A stretch of DNA of 56,560 nucleotides from Meiothermus sp. (GTDB lineage Bacteria > Deinococcota > Deinococci > Deinococcales > Thermaceae), in contig NZ_JANWVH010000008.1 of assembly GCF_025056915.1 (NCBI RefSeq), positions 1 through 56,560 on the forward strand. Direction: 5' to 3'. Both the position numbers and the translations under genes were made by a program. The notes beneath the pieces are model-generated. The model saw only the letters and a list, made by a program, of their open reading frames with translations, did no database searches and had not been told where the DNA came from. Shown in pieces: positions 8,583-15,648 of this stretch (positions within the stretch are counted from its first letter, which is position 1; each line of letters opens with the position of its first letter).

Positions 8583-8783
8583 TTATACGTCGTAGGGCAT
8601 GAGCCGGTGAACACGGCGCTCTTCGCCTTTGGAGAAGGTGAAGTCGCGCCCCTTCTGACGGCGGCTGCTGCCCGACTTGTGCCAGTTGAGGTGGCGCTTC
8701 CCCGGCTTCTTGCCAACTACCTTGCCAGTGGCCGTGATTTTGACACGGTTTTTGGCGCCCTTGTGGGTCTTCATCTTGGCCAT
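8583..8783 (-). CDS. rpmI: 50S ribosomal protein L35
   Basis: The 66-residue basic protein MAKMKTHKGAKNRVKITATG...KRHLNWHKS has the usual length and N-terminus of L35. The frame is open for another 25 codons upstream, but the conserved protein begins at the ATG at 8783, preceded by AGGAGC. It is co-transcribed with rplT. It is separated from infC by 470 nt holding a terminator and a new promoter, so the classical infC-rpmI-rplT operon is split here. Confidence 0.97.
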   Translation of the reverse strand: MAKMKTHKGAKNRVKITATGKVVGKKPGKRHLNWHKSGSSRRQKGRDFTFSKGEERRVHRLMPYDV

Positions 8784-8848
8784 GATGTGCTCCTGTTTTT
8801 GCGGCCTGAGTGCCTCTGGCGAGGACTTATAAACTCGGCAGCCTTGTG

Positions 8849-8854
8849 AGTATA
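8849..8854 (-). promoter_or_regulatory. -10 element of rpmI-rplT
   Basis: TATACT on the minus strand lies 65 nt upstream of the rpmI ATG and gives a leader of about 60 nt. A weak TGGCAA sits 17 nt further upstream. L20 commonly controls its operon through the leader, so this leader is a candidate site, but I see no clear L20-binding mimic. Confidence 0.5.
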
Positions 8855-9024
8855 GCATCTCCTCGCGCCCTTTGCCAGCGAGGGGCCCCTTTCGAGCAGC
8901 GAAGGCACTTCACATACGGGGGTGAGGAAGCAGGGCGTGGAGACCCACGACCCCCCCGCTCACCTTGTTGAAAGCTGCTTGTGCGCCTGAAGGGGGTATG
9001 AGCGGCTGCCAAACCGCCCCATGC

Positions 9025-9052
9025 AAAAAAGCCCGACCCCACAGGCCGGGCT
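9025..9052 (-). terminator. Terminator downstream of infC
   Basis: On the minus strand AGCCCG (9052-9047) pairs with CGGGCT (9035-9030) around an 11-nt loop, followed by TTTTT. It lies just past the repeat that abuts the infC stop and uncouples infC from rpmI-rplT. Confidence 0.8.
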
Positions 9053-9079
9053 ATCTTGAGTGATGCAGCAAACGAACCC

Positions 9080-9256
9080 TATCGCACTCGTCAGAGATGT
9101 GGCCGCCTGCGAAAACGAGCATGCGTATGGGCCCAGACACTTGCGACGCACCCAGGCCCGCAGGTGCTTGGGTTTTGAGTTTCCAGGCGGCCCCAGTTCT
9201 GTCCAGGACAAAGCCTTCTCAAACCCACATGGCTTAGGCGGGTGAAGAGCGCTCTA
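9080..9256 (-). repeat. TA-bounded short repeat, long copy, starting in the infC stop codon
   Basis: On the minus strand it begins TAGAGCGCTCTTCACC at the infC TAG stop. It ends with the complement of TATCGCACTCGTCA at 9080. The flanks match the copy at 33147-33252 closely (the GTCCAGGACAAAGC block is identical). About 70 extra bases are inserted in the middle, between the GCCGCC and GGCGGC arms of the internal hairpin. Confidence 0.8.
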
Positions 9257-9811
9257 AGCCGGATTGCTCGACGAAGCAGCGGGGGTTACCGGAGCCGAGG
9301 GCTTGGAGCCAGGGGCCATGACCATGTTCATGTCGCGGCCCAGCATCTCCGGGCGCATCTCCACGAATCCGATGCCTTCCAGGTCTTTAGCAATTCGTTC
9401 CAGAAGCCGGTAGCCCAGTTCCTGGTGGGCCATCTCACGCCCGCGGAACATAATGGTCACCTTGACCTTGTGGCCCTCCTCGAGGAAGCGCCGAATGTGC
9501 CCGAGTTTGGTGTTGTAGTCGTGGGCCTCGATTTTGGGCCGCAGCTTCATGCTCTTGAGTTCGGTGCGCTTGGCTTTCTTGCGGGCCTCTTTCTCGGCTT
9601 GCTGCTGCTCGTAACGCCACTTGCCATAGTCGAGCAGGCGGGCCACCGGTGGAACCGCGTTGGGCGAAACCAAAACCAGGTCGTATTCACGTTCCCTGGC
9701 CAGTCGCAGGGCATCGCGGGTGTCCACCACCCCCACCTGCGTCCCATTCTCGTCAATCAGGCGTACCTGGCGCACCCGGATACGTTCGTTCACTGGAACA
9801 TCTTTCGTTAT
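9254..9811 (-). CDS. infC: Translation initiation factor IF-3, probable AUA start
   Basis: IF-3 binds the 30S subunit and proofreads start-codon pairing. The core NERIRVRQVRLIDENG, the linker KAKRTELKSMKLRPKI and the C-domain KVKVTIMFRGREMAHQELG are diagnostic. A GTG at 9793 is the first usual start, but its Shine-Dalgarno would be 25 nt away. A perfect GGAGGTGA (9823-9816) lies 7 nt from an in-frame ATA at 9811. Starting there gives M-TKDVPVNERIR, which aligns with the M-SKDFIINEQIR start of B. subtilis IF-3. Rare starts (AUU, AUC, AUA) are a known device by which IF-3 represses its own translation. The product is 185 residues. The TAG stop is shared with a repeat. Confidence 0.93.
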   Translation of the reverse strand: MTKDVPVNERIRVRQVRLIDENGTQVGVVDTRDALRLAREREYDLVLVSPNAVPPVARLLDYGKWRYEQQQAEKEARKKAKRTELKSMKLRPKIEAHDYNTKLGHIRRFLEEGHKVKVTIMFRGREMAHQELGYRLLERIAKDLEGIGFVEMRPEMLGRDMNMVMAPGSKPSAPVTPAASSSNPA

Positions 9812-9815
9812 AACT

Positions 9816-9823
9816 TCACCTCC
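9816..9823 (-). promoter_or_regulatory. Start-deciding Shine-Dalgarno of infC
   Basis: GGAGGTGA is fully complementary to the 16S rRNA 3' end. It sits 7 nt from the ATA at 9811 but about 25 nt from the GTG at 9793, which is why the AUA start is preferred. Confidence 0.8.
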
Positions 9824-10013
9824 GCAAGCAACAAACCCTGTTGAGCTTAATCACCTACGCCCTCGAGTGTACACAAAAAGCGGGCCGACGGGCAACGTGG
9901 AGGCTTACTGGGTCGGTTTTTGAGTCCACCACCCCTGCTCCAAACCCATTGAGAACCCGGGAAGCGGCTGACATCCGGGGGTCTGGCTTTTCATTCCTTC
10001 CCCCCTCAAGCCT

Positions 10014-10019
10014 TAGCAT
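10014..10019 (+). promoter_or_regulatory. -10 element of a leaderless promoter
   Basis: TAGCAT ends 6 nt before the ATG of the enoyl-CoA hydratase gene. Confidence 0.6.
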
Positions 10020-10025
10020 AGGAGC

Positions 10026-10793
10026 ATGAGCGTACTCGCTAGTGAGGTGGAGGGTATCCGGCTGCTCACCCTGAACGACCCCCAAAGGCGCAACCCCCTC
10101 TCCCCCGGCCTGGTGCGCGGCTTGCTGGAAGCCCTCGAGGCCGCCGAGCAAGACCCAGCCACCCGGGCCGTGGTGCTGACCGGCGCCGGCCCGGCCTTCA
10201 GTGCGGGGGCCGACCTGGACTTCCTCCAAAGCGTCACCAGCGCCGGCGCCGAGGCCAACTACGCCCACTCCCGCGAGCTGATGCGCCTGTTTCACCGCAT
10301 CTACACCTTCCCCAAACCCACCCTGGCCGCCATCAACGGCCCCGCGGTGGCGGGTGGGGCCGGGCTGGCCACGGCCTGCGACCTGGCCGTGATGAGCGAG
10401 GACGCCAGAATCGGCTACACCGAGGTCAAGATTGGCTTCGTGGCGGCGCTGGTGGGGGTGATTCTGGTGCGCAACGTGGGGGAGAAACACGCCAAGGAGC
10501 TGCTGCTGACGGGCCGGCTGGTCTCGGCTCCGGAAGCCTACCGGATGGGGCTGGTGAACCGCGTGGTGCCCGCCGAGCAACTGCTGGACGAAACCCTGGC
10601 CCTAGCCCGGGAGGTGTGCGCCAATGCCCCCACCTCGCTTTCGCTAACCAAAGAGCTGCTCCATGCCCTGCCCGGCATGGGCCTCGAGGACGGCTTCCGG
10701 CTGGCCTCCATCGCCAACGCCTGGGTACGCGAGACCGGCGACCTGGCCGAGGGCATCGCCGCCTTTTTCGAGAAGCGACCCCCCCGTTTTTAG
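10026..10793 (+). CDS. Enoyl-CoA hydratase/isomerase family protein
   Basis: This 255-residue crotonase-fold enzyme should act on an acyl-CoA thioester. The oxyanion-hole segments AFSAGADL (after VVLTGAG) and AAINGPAVAGGAGLATACDL are intact. The glutamate-bearing IGYTEVKIGFVAA block also fits the family. The usual C-terminal LTKELLHALPG helix and EGIAAFFEKRPPRF ending are present. The ATG lies 6 nt after TAGCAT, suggesting leaderless transcription. It stands alone, convergent with the DUF2089 gene; their stop codons overlap by two bases. The particular reaction (hydratase, isomerase or dehydratase) cannot be fixed. Confidence 0.92.
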   Translation: MSVLASEVEGIRLLTLNDPQRRNPLSPGLVRGLLEALEAAEQDPATRAVVLTGAGPAFSAGADLDFLQSVTSAGAEANYAHSRELMRLFHRIYTFPKPTLAAINGPAVAGGAGLATACDLAVMSEDARIGYTEVKIGFVAALVGVILVRNVGEKHAKELLLTGRLVSAPEAYRMGLVNRVVPAEQLLDETLALAREVCANAPTSLSLTKELLHALPGMGLEDGFRLASIANAWVRETGDLAEGIAAFFEKRPPRF

Positions 10794-11188
10794 CGTTTCC
10801 TGAGCGCCCTCAGCCGTTCGGCAGCTTCGGCAGCGCCAATCTGGCCTTTTTCCAGCGCGGCCAGGATGGCCTCTTTCTCTTCGGGCGATGGGCCGGTCTC
10901 GGGAAGCTCCTGGTACTCGTAGCCCAGCACCCGGAGCAACCCCTCGAAGCGGGCCCGCACGGTGGGGTAGGACACCCCCAGAATCCGCTCCACTTCCTTC
11001 AGGTTGCCCCGCACCTTGATGTACAAGCGCAGGAATTCCAGCGGCTCGGGGGGCAGCAGGGCAAACTCGTTGGGCTGGAACTCGCCTTTAATCTCGGTGC
11101 GACAATCCGGACACACCAGACCGGTCACGTGCAGCCGCCCGTTGCAACCCTGAACCGGGCACTCGGTGGGCATGGGAAAGACCTTCAT
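10790..11188 (-). CDS. DUF2089 family zinc-finger protein (YvlA-like)
   Basis: This 132-residue protein has an N-terminal zinc ribbon (CPVQGC...CPDC). A central segment resembles a helix-turn-helix (FLRLYIKVRGNLKEVERILGV then SYPTVRARFEGLLRVLG), typical of DUF2089. Its last 30 residues, EEKEAILAALEKGQIGAAEAAERL, repeat the helical motif at the N-termini of two neighbours. I start at 11188 (MKVFPMPTECPV), which has GGAG just upstream; an ATG at 11209 is possible. It is the last gene of the operon. DUF2089 proteins accompany envelope-stress genes in Firmicutes. A DNA-binding role is inference. Confidence 0.85.
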   Translation of the reverse strand: MKVFPMPTECPVQGCNGRLHVTGLVCPDCRTEIKGEFQPNEFALLPPEPLEFLRLYIKVRGNLKEVERILGVSYPTVRARFEGLLRVLGYEYQELPETGPSPEEKEAILAALEKGQIGAAEAAERLRALRKR

Positions 11189-11212
11189 AGGGACTCCAAC
11201 TCGAGCCATATT

Positions 11213-11554
11213 TCACCACAGCCCGATCTTGACATACAGCGGCTTGAGGGCTTTGGGCTTTGTCTCGACCTCCACCAGGGCCAAGGGCGGTATCTTCCGC
11301 AGTTCCCAGGTCTGGCCGCGCAGGGCCTCGAGGGTGTGCAGGGCAAAGGCCAGCTGGGGGTCGGGGCCCTGGGCTCTCCGGATCGCCCATATGCCCATCA
11401 TCAGGAAAAACTCGAGCATCACCAGGGGCGCGAACAAAAAGAGGGGCACCGGGATTTCTGGCAAGCGCACCCACACGTACACAAACCGGGGCCGAAGCAA
11501 GCTCAGCTTCGAGAACCCATCCGCTCTGGGGAACGCTTTCGACACTGCGAGCAT
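11213..11554 (-). CDS. Small membrane protein of the envelope-stress operon
   Basis: The 113-residue product contains one clear membrane segment (IPVPLFLFAPLVMLEFFLMMGIWAI, about residues 34-58). A soluble C-terminal part follows. GGAGAG lies before the ATG. It sits 26 nt after the preceding gene and 24 nt before the DUF2089 gene, so the five genes are likely one transcript. I do not recognise its family; by position it could be a membrane partner of the cassette. Confidence 0.7.
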   Translation of the reverse strand: MLAVSKAFPRADGFSKLSLLRPRFVYVWVRLPEIPVPLFLFAPLVMLEFFLMMGIWAIRRAQGPDPQLAFALHTLEALRGQTWELRKIPPLALVEVETKPKALKPLYVKIGLW

Positions 11555-11580
11555 TTTATTCTCTCCAGGGGGCCCACCCC

Positions 11581-12024
11581 TCAGACCACCTCAATCAAGA
11601 CCCGCATGGGGCCCGACATCCTGGTTTCGCCCTCGCTCACCTTGGCCACGTCGCTGATTTCCACATCCACCAGCCGGCCCTCGGGCAGCTCGCCCTTGAG
11701 CATGTCCAGGATGCCCGCAATGTCAATGCCCTGAGCGCTCAACTGCTGCTTGGCCTCGGGGGGGATGAAGTTGGAGGCGAAGCGGGCCAGGGCCGCAGGC
11801 ACATTGACCTTGACCTTGACATCCTCCCCGTCCACCACGATGCGGATCATCTTGGCGAGGCCTTTAGGGGGGGGTGGGGTGGTGGCCACTGCGTAGGCGT
11901 AGCCTGCGCTGGGGGCCGCCGTCTGGGGTCGCCCAGAGTCCATGGCTTCCAATAGGCGAATGGCCTCCTCGGCGGTAATTTTGCCTTCCTTGACCATGTC
12001 CATGATGCGCTTTTTGTCTTCCAT
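11581..12024 (-). CDS. SHOCT-like N-terminal helix protein of the envelope-stress operon
   Basis: This 147-residue protein starts MEDKKRIMDMVKEGKITAEE, followed by AIRLLEAMD. This is the short helical hairpin also seen in the two neighbouring proteins. A Pro/Ala-rich linker (residues 30-53) leads to a charged domain (GEDVKVKVNVPAALARFASN...DVEISD). GGGGAG precedes the ATG at 12024; the longer open frame upstream lacks such a site. The C-terminal part resembles the end domain of some DUF4097-associated proteins, but I cannot name it with certainty. Context suggests sensing or signalling at the membrane. Confidence 0.75.
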   Translation of the reverse strand: MEDKKRIMDMVKEGKITAEEAIRLLEAMDSGRPQTAAPSAGYAYAVATTPPPPKGLAKMIRIVVDGEDVKVKVNVPAALARFASNFIPPEAKQQLSAQGIDIAGILDMLKGELPEGRLVDVEISDVAKVSEGETRMSGPMRVLIEVV

Positions 12025-12128
12025 AGTCTCCCCTTCCAGAGTAAAAAACGTTGGAAAAACCAGCCGTCGGGTGTCGGGTTGGTTCACAACTCGAGGCCGA
12101 ACCCGCTTTGGGCTTATGGGGTCGGGGC

Positions 12129-12872
12129 CTACCTCGCCTTTACCTCCAGGTTGCCCATGCGCACCGAGACCTCGAGGCTGGCCCGGCCCTCCCCCAGCCG
12201 CCGGGCGGCTCCGTTCGCCGTGCGGTCAAATCCGCGTATCTCCTGGTTGCCCAGGCTCACGCTGGGGCTGAGGCATACGCTGCTGCCGGGTAGCATTTCC
12301 AGCTCGACGTTGCCCATCGAGGCCCGCAGGCGGTGCTGACCCTCGCGCAGCAAAAGGGAGCCGTCAATGTTGCCCGCCGTGACCTCGAGGTCGAGCCCTT
12401 CCACGGCCTGAAGCTCCACATTGCCCGCCGCCACCCGGCCCTTGAGGAATGCAACGCCCTCGGCTTCCACCTGAGCCGCTTTGCCGTCTATCTCCAGCCC
12501 CCAGCCGGGCGGGAGGCGCAATTCCAGCGAACCAACCCGGCCCAGCAAGCCAAAAAAGCCCTCCCCCGCCGTCTCGGGCCACACTTCGAGGTCGGCCCCC
12601 ACCGAACGCACTTCCGCCGGCCCTTCAACCACCGGCATCTGGAGGCTCTCGTCGAGCCGGGCCTCGAGCTGGCCTGCCGTAAGTTTGACCCGCACCCAGC
12701 GCAACCCTTCGGGCTGCCAGCTGGCCGGGGCGGCGTACTGCTCGCCCAGGGTGGCCTGGGCCTGTTGGGTTGCGGTGTCGCCTTCCTCGAGGGCCGCCAG
12801 CAGTATGTCGGCTTCCTGCTGGGTGATTTTGCCCGCTTGCAATAAGGCCTGGATTCGTTCAGTTTCAGACAT
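12129..12872 (-). CDS. DUF4097 (YvlB-like) beta-repeat protein
   Basis: This 247-residue protein begins MSETERIQALLQAGKITQQE plus ADILLAALEEG (SHOCT-like), then a linker. A repetitive beta-strand domain follows with NVELQAVEGLDLEVTAGNIDGS and NVELEMLPGSS turns. That pattern is typical of DUF4097 single-stranded beta-helix-like proteins such as B. subtilis YvlB. GGAGG lies 5 nt before the ATG at 12872. There is no signal peptide. YvlB belongs to a cell-envelope stress operon; the same role here is inference from domain and context. Confidence 0.82.
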   Translation of the reverse strand: MSETERIQALLQAGKITQQEADILLAALEEGDTATQQAQATLGEQYAAPASWQPEGLRWVRVKLTAGQLEARLDESLQMPVVEGPAEVRSVGADLEVWPETAGEGFFGLLGRVGSLELRLPPGWGLEIDGKAAQVEAEGVAFLKGRVAAGNVELQAVEGLDLEVTAGNIDGSLLLREGQHRLRASMGNVELEMLPGSSVCLSPSVSLGNQEIRGFDRTANGAARRLGEGRASLEVSVRMGNLEVKAR

Positions 12873-12912
12873 AAGAACCTCCACTGGGAGCTTCAGACTC
12901 ACTTCTGGTTAC

Positions 12913-13116
12913 TCAAGCCCCGCGCAAGCGCCGGTTGGCTCGGTTCACGCCGGGGGCAGGCTCTAAAGCCTCGGCCCAGGCCCGAAGCTGCTGGGCAACA
13001 CGACGGCGGAAAGCCTGCTTGGGCCGTTGCCGCTCCCGCTCGGCTTCCTGGCGGTAGGCGTCGATTTTGGCTGTGATGATGGCGGCCAATTCGTCTTGAT
13101 TGAAATTTCCGAACAT
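12913..13116 (-). CDS. Small hypothetical protein, first gene of the envelope-stress operon
   Basis: The 67-residue product is short, strongly charged and predicted helical (NQDELAAIITAKIDAYRQEA, then an Arg/Gln-rich tail). AGGGGGGAAG lies before the ATG at 13116. A strong TTGACA-N18-TATAGT promoter is placed so that the 13116 start has a leader, which argues against the longer frame. The stop lies 40 nt before the DUF4097 gene. I do not recognise a family. Confidence 0.7.
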   Translation of the reverse strand: MFGNFNQDELAAIITAKIDAYRQEAERERQRPKQAFRRRVAQQLRAWAEALEPAPGVNRANRRLRGA

Positions 13117-13135
13117 GGCTTCCCCCCTGGTCATC

Positions 13136-13165
13136 ACTATAAACCAGGATTTTACTTTTTGTCAA
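13136..13165 (-). promoter_or_regulatory. Promoter of the five-gene envelope-stress operon
   Basis: On the minus strand TTGACA (13165-13160), an 18-nt spacer and TATAGT (13141-13136). It sits in an AT-rich island of about 75 bp carrying five GTAAA motifs on the minus strand (plus-strand TTTAC at 13151, 13173, 13179, 13189, 13208), a possible regulator site. Confidence 0.75.
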
Positions 13166-13197
13166 TATCGTGTTTACATTTACTGAGTTTTACTTTT

Positions 13198-14964
13198 CTA
13201 TTGATTATTTACCATTTGCTCAAATTGCTCGATTCGCCTGACCAGGACAGCCATTCCCTCTTGCCAGAAGATCTCCGATTCCAGGTCGAAGCCAAACCGG
13301 GCGGCCAGCTCTTCGACGCGGTACTTCCCCACCGAGGCCAGGAGCTGATCGTACTGGGCCACAAAACCTGCCCCCTCTTCCAGGTATCGCCGGTACAGCG
13401 CCAGGCCAAACAGGAGCCCGAAGGCGTAGGGGAAGTTGTAGAAGTTCGAGCCGTAGTAGTGCCCCTTCACCGCCCACATATAGGGGTGGTAGGTGGCCAG
13501 GGCCTCCCCGTAGGTCTCGAGCTGGGCCTCCAACATGGCCTGGCAGAACTCCTCTGCCGAAAGCTCCCGCTCGCGCCGCTTAGCAAACACCGTCTGCTCA
13601 AACAAGAAGCGGGCATGAATGTCCACAATAACCTGGGCCGCGTTTTGCAGGCCGCCCTCGAGCACCCCCAGCTGCTCAGCGGGGGGTAGCACCCGCAAGG
13701 CAGCCTCCCCCACCACGGTCTCGTTCATGATGGAAGCGGTCTCGGCCAGGGTCATGGGCTCCTGGCGCAGCAGGTAGGGTACTTCCCGCAAGCAGTGGTT
13801 GTGGTAGGCGTGGCCCAGCTCGTGGGCCAGGGTCGAGAGGGAATCGAAACTGTCCTCGTGGTTGAGCAGGATGCGCGAACGCCCCTGCCCGACCGGCGTG
13901 CAGTAGGCCCCGCCCACCTTGCCCTTGCGCGGGGGCGCATCCAACCAGCGCTCGGCATAGGCCCGCCGGGCCAGGTCGGCAGCCGCCTGCGAGAAGCCGG
14001 CCAGGTGCTCGGTGATGAACTGCTGCCCCTCTTCCCAGCCCCACTTTTTGGGCGTGACCCCAGGCCGTAGCACGGGGGCAAACAGGTCCCACCAGTCGAG
14101 CCGGTCCTTTCCCAGGGCCCGGGCTTTGATCGCAAAATAGCGCCGCCAGTGCGGAAAGCTGTCCACCATCGCCTGCTGCATGGCCCAGAGGGTCTTGCGG
14201 GAGATGCGGTTTTCGAAGAGGGCTGGGGCCAGGTCATCCGGCCAGCCGCGCTTGCGGTTCAGGGTCGAGACCTCGCCCTTGTAGCCGTTGAGGGCTGCGG
14301 CCAGGGGTATTTCATGGGCTTTCCAGGCCTGGAGTTCGGCCTCGTAGGCGGCCTTGCGCACGGCCTCGTCGGGGTGCATGGCCAGGTTCCGCACGGCGCT
14401 GATGGGCAGCTCCTCCCCCTGCACCACTGCGCTGATCTGGCTGGTCAGGTTGCCGTGCAGCTTGACCCAGGCCCGCCCCCCGGAGAGCGAGAGTTCGGAG
14501 GCCAGCACCTCTTCAGGCTCGGACATCAGGTGCTGGGTCTGGGTTCTGGCTTCCTCGAGCAGAATCCGGTAATCACCCGCCTGCACTGCGTCGGCATCGA
14601 GCTGGGCCAGCCAGCGCTGGAGCCTGGGGCGCAGTTTCAGGTACTCGAGGTAGAGCAGCTCGAGCTCCGAAAGCTTGGCCTGGGCGGCCAGGTCGGCGCT
14701 ATCGGCATCCACCCGCATCAGCACATAGGCATACAAGGGCCCCAGGGTATCGCCAAAGGTGTTGAGCTTTTCCAGCATGGCGCCGAAGGTCTTTGGGTCG
14801 GTCAGAGCGCCCTCCTGGCCAATCCGGTGGGCCTGCATGAAGTCCTGCAAATCCTGGAGTTGGGTCTTTACCTCGCGCCAGGTGGTCAGAAACTTTTCGG
14901 ACTCAAAGCCTGGAAACAGGGCGTCCAAATCCCAGGTCGGAAGCTCGGCGGTGGCCTGGCTCAT
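13198..14964 (-). CDS. M3 family oligoendopeptidase F
   Basis: This 588-residue zinc metallopeptidase cleaves short peptides in the cytoplasm. The zinc motif HELGH is in LSTLAHELGHAYHNH, and the distal glutamate is in the following ETASIMNETVV helix. The NLTSQISAVVQGEELPISAVR and GKVGGAYCTPVGQGRSRILLN segments match oligoendopeptidase F. The ATG at 14964 follows a TATACT -10 by 7 nt, so the message is probably leaderless. It is divergent from a thioesterase gene with 47 bp between start codons. Length is normal for the family. Confidence 0.95.
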   Translation of the reverse strand: MSQATAELPTWDLDALFPGFESEKFLTTWREVKTQLQDLQDFMQAHRIGQEGALTDPKTFGAMLEKLNTFGDTLGPLYAYVLMRVDADSADLAAQAKLSELELLYLEYLKLRPRLQRWLAQLDADAVQAGDYRILLEEARTQTQHLMSEPEEVLASELSLSGGRAWVKLHGNLTSQISAVVQGEELPISAVRNLAMHPDEAVRKAAYEAELQAWKAHEIPLAAALNGYKGEVSTLNRKRGWPDDLAPALFENRISRKTLWAMQQAMVDSFPHWRRYFAIKARALGKDRLDWWDLFAPVLRPGVTPKKWGWEEGQQFITEHLAGFSQAAADLARRAYAERWLDAPPRKGKVGGAYCTPVGQGRSRILLNHEDSFDSLSTLAHELGHAYHNHCLREVPYLLRQEPMTLAETASIMNETVVGEAALRVLPPAEQLGVLEGGLQNAAQVIVDIHARFLFEQTVFAKRRERELSAEEFCQAMLEAQLETYGEALATYHPYMWAVKGHYYGSNFYNFPYAFGLLFGLALYRRYLEEGAGFVAQYDQLLASVGKYRVEELAARFGFDLESEIFWQEGMAVLVRRIEQFEQMVNNQ

Positions 14965-14971
14965 AGGCCCA

Positions 14972-15004
14972 AGTATAGGGATTCAAGCGGGGTCAGGATA
15001 GAAT
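14972..15004. promoter_or_regulatory. Divergent pair of leaderless promoters
   Basis: Minus strand: TATACT (14977-14972), 7 nt before the M3 peptidase ATG. Plus strand: TAGAAT (14999-15004), 7 nt before the thioesterase ATG. The two -10 elements are 21 nt apart. Confidence 0.7.
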
Positions 15005-15011
15005 CCAGGGC

Positions 15012-15416
15012 ATGCGTTTTCCGGTGCGAGTTCCCCTCGAGGTGCGCTTTAGCGACCTGGACACCCTCAAGCACGTCAACAACGCGGTTTATCTGACCTA
15101 CGACGAGGTGGCCCGGGGCCACTACCTCCAGCGCGCCGGCGCCGCCATAGACAGCGGCCATTTTGTGATGGCGCGGGCCGAGGTGGACTACCTCACGCCC
15201 ATTTTGTTCGGTCAGAAGGTGGAAATCGCCCTGCGGGTGGAGCGGGTGGGAAACTCGAGCTTCCGCACCCATAGCGAGATCTGGGCCAACGGCGGGCTGG
15301 CCGCCCGCATCAAGGTGGTGGTGGTCTGGCTGGAAGAAGGCAAGCCCGCCCGCATCCCCGACTGGTTGCGCGAGGCCATCCGGGCGCTGGAAACCGAGCC
15401 GGTGGAGGGCTTGTGA
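15012..15416 (+). CDS. 4-hydroxybenzoyl-CoA-thioesterase-type (YbgC-like) acyl-CoA thioesterase
   Basis: This 134-residue single hotdog domain shows the family signature VRFSDLDTLKHVNNAVYLTY (catalytic Asp in SDLD). The strand VDYLTPILFGQKVEIALRVERVGNSSF follows. It should hydrolyse acyl-CoA thioesters in the cytoplasm; the acyl group is unknown. The ATG follows TAGAAT by 7 nt, as for a leaderless message. It is monocistronic. The 232 nt downstream show no gene. Confidence 0.9.
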   Translation: MRFPVRVPLEVRFSDLDTLKHVNNAVYLTYDEVARGHYLQRAGAAIDSGHFVMARAEVDYLTPILFGQKVEIALRVERVGNSSFRTHSEIWANGGLAARIKVVVVWLEEGKPARIPDWLREAIRALETEPVEGL

Positions 15417-15648
15417 AGCGCCGGGCAAAGGCCAGTCCAGCCATCGCTGCCTGAACACCTGGCCGCTGTGGGAGCGGTGAGGCAGGGCGCAGGGGTGAGG
15501 GTAGGAAGCCAGTGCATCCGACCACCCCCACCTCTTGTATTCCTGAAAGTTACTCGAATGCCCAAAGCTGGTATTACCCCCGCCAAACGCCATTAGAGAC
15601 TGCTCTGGGCTGACTTCGACCCAGGCCTCTTGGCCACGCCGAGCGAGA

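Larger units (their letters stand above)
8784..9253. other. 470-nt gap between infC and rpmI
   Basis: It contains a 177-bp copy of the TA-bounded repeat (9080-9256), a minus-strand terminator (9025-9052) and the rpmI promoter (8849-8854). No coding frame within it is convincing. Confidence 0.7.

Noticed and set aside
8583-8858. Longer L35 starting at 8858
   Set aside because: The extra 25 residues lie between the -10 and the ribosome site and do not resemble L35.
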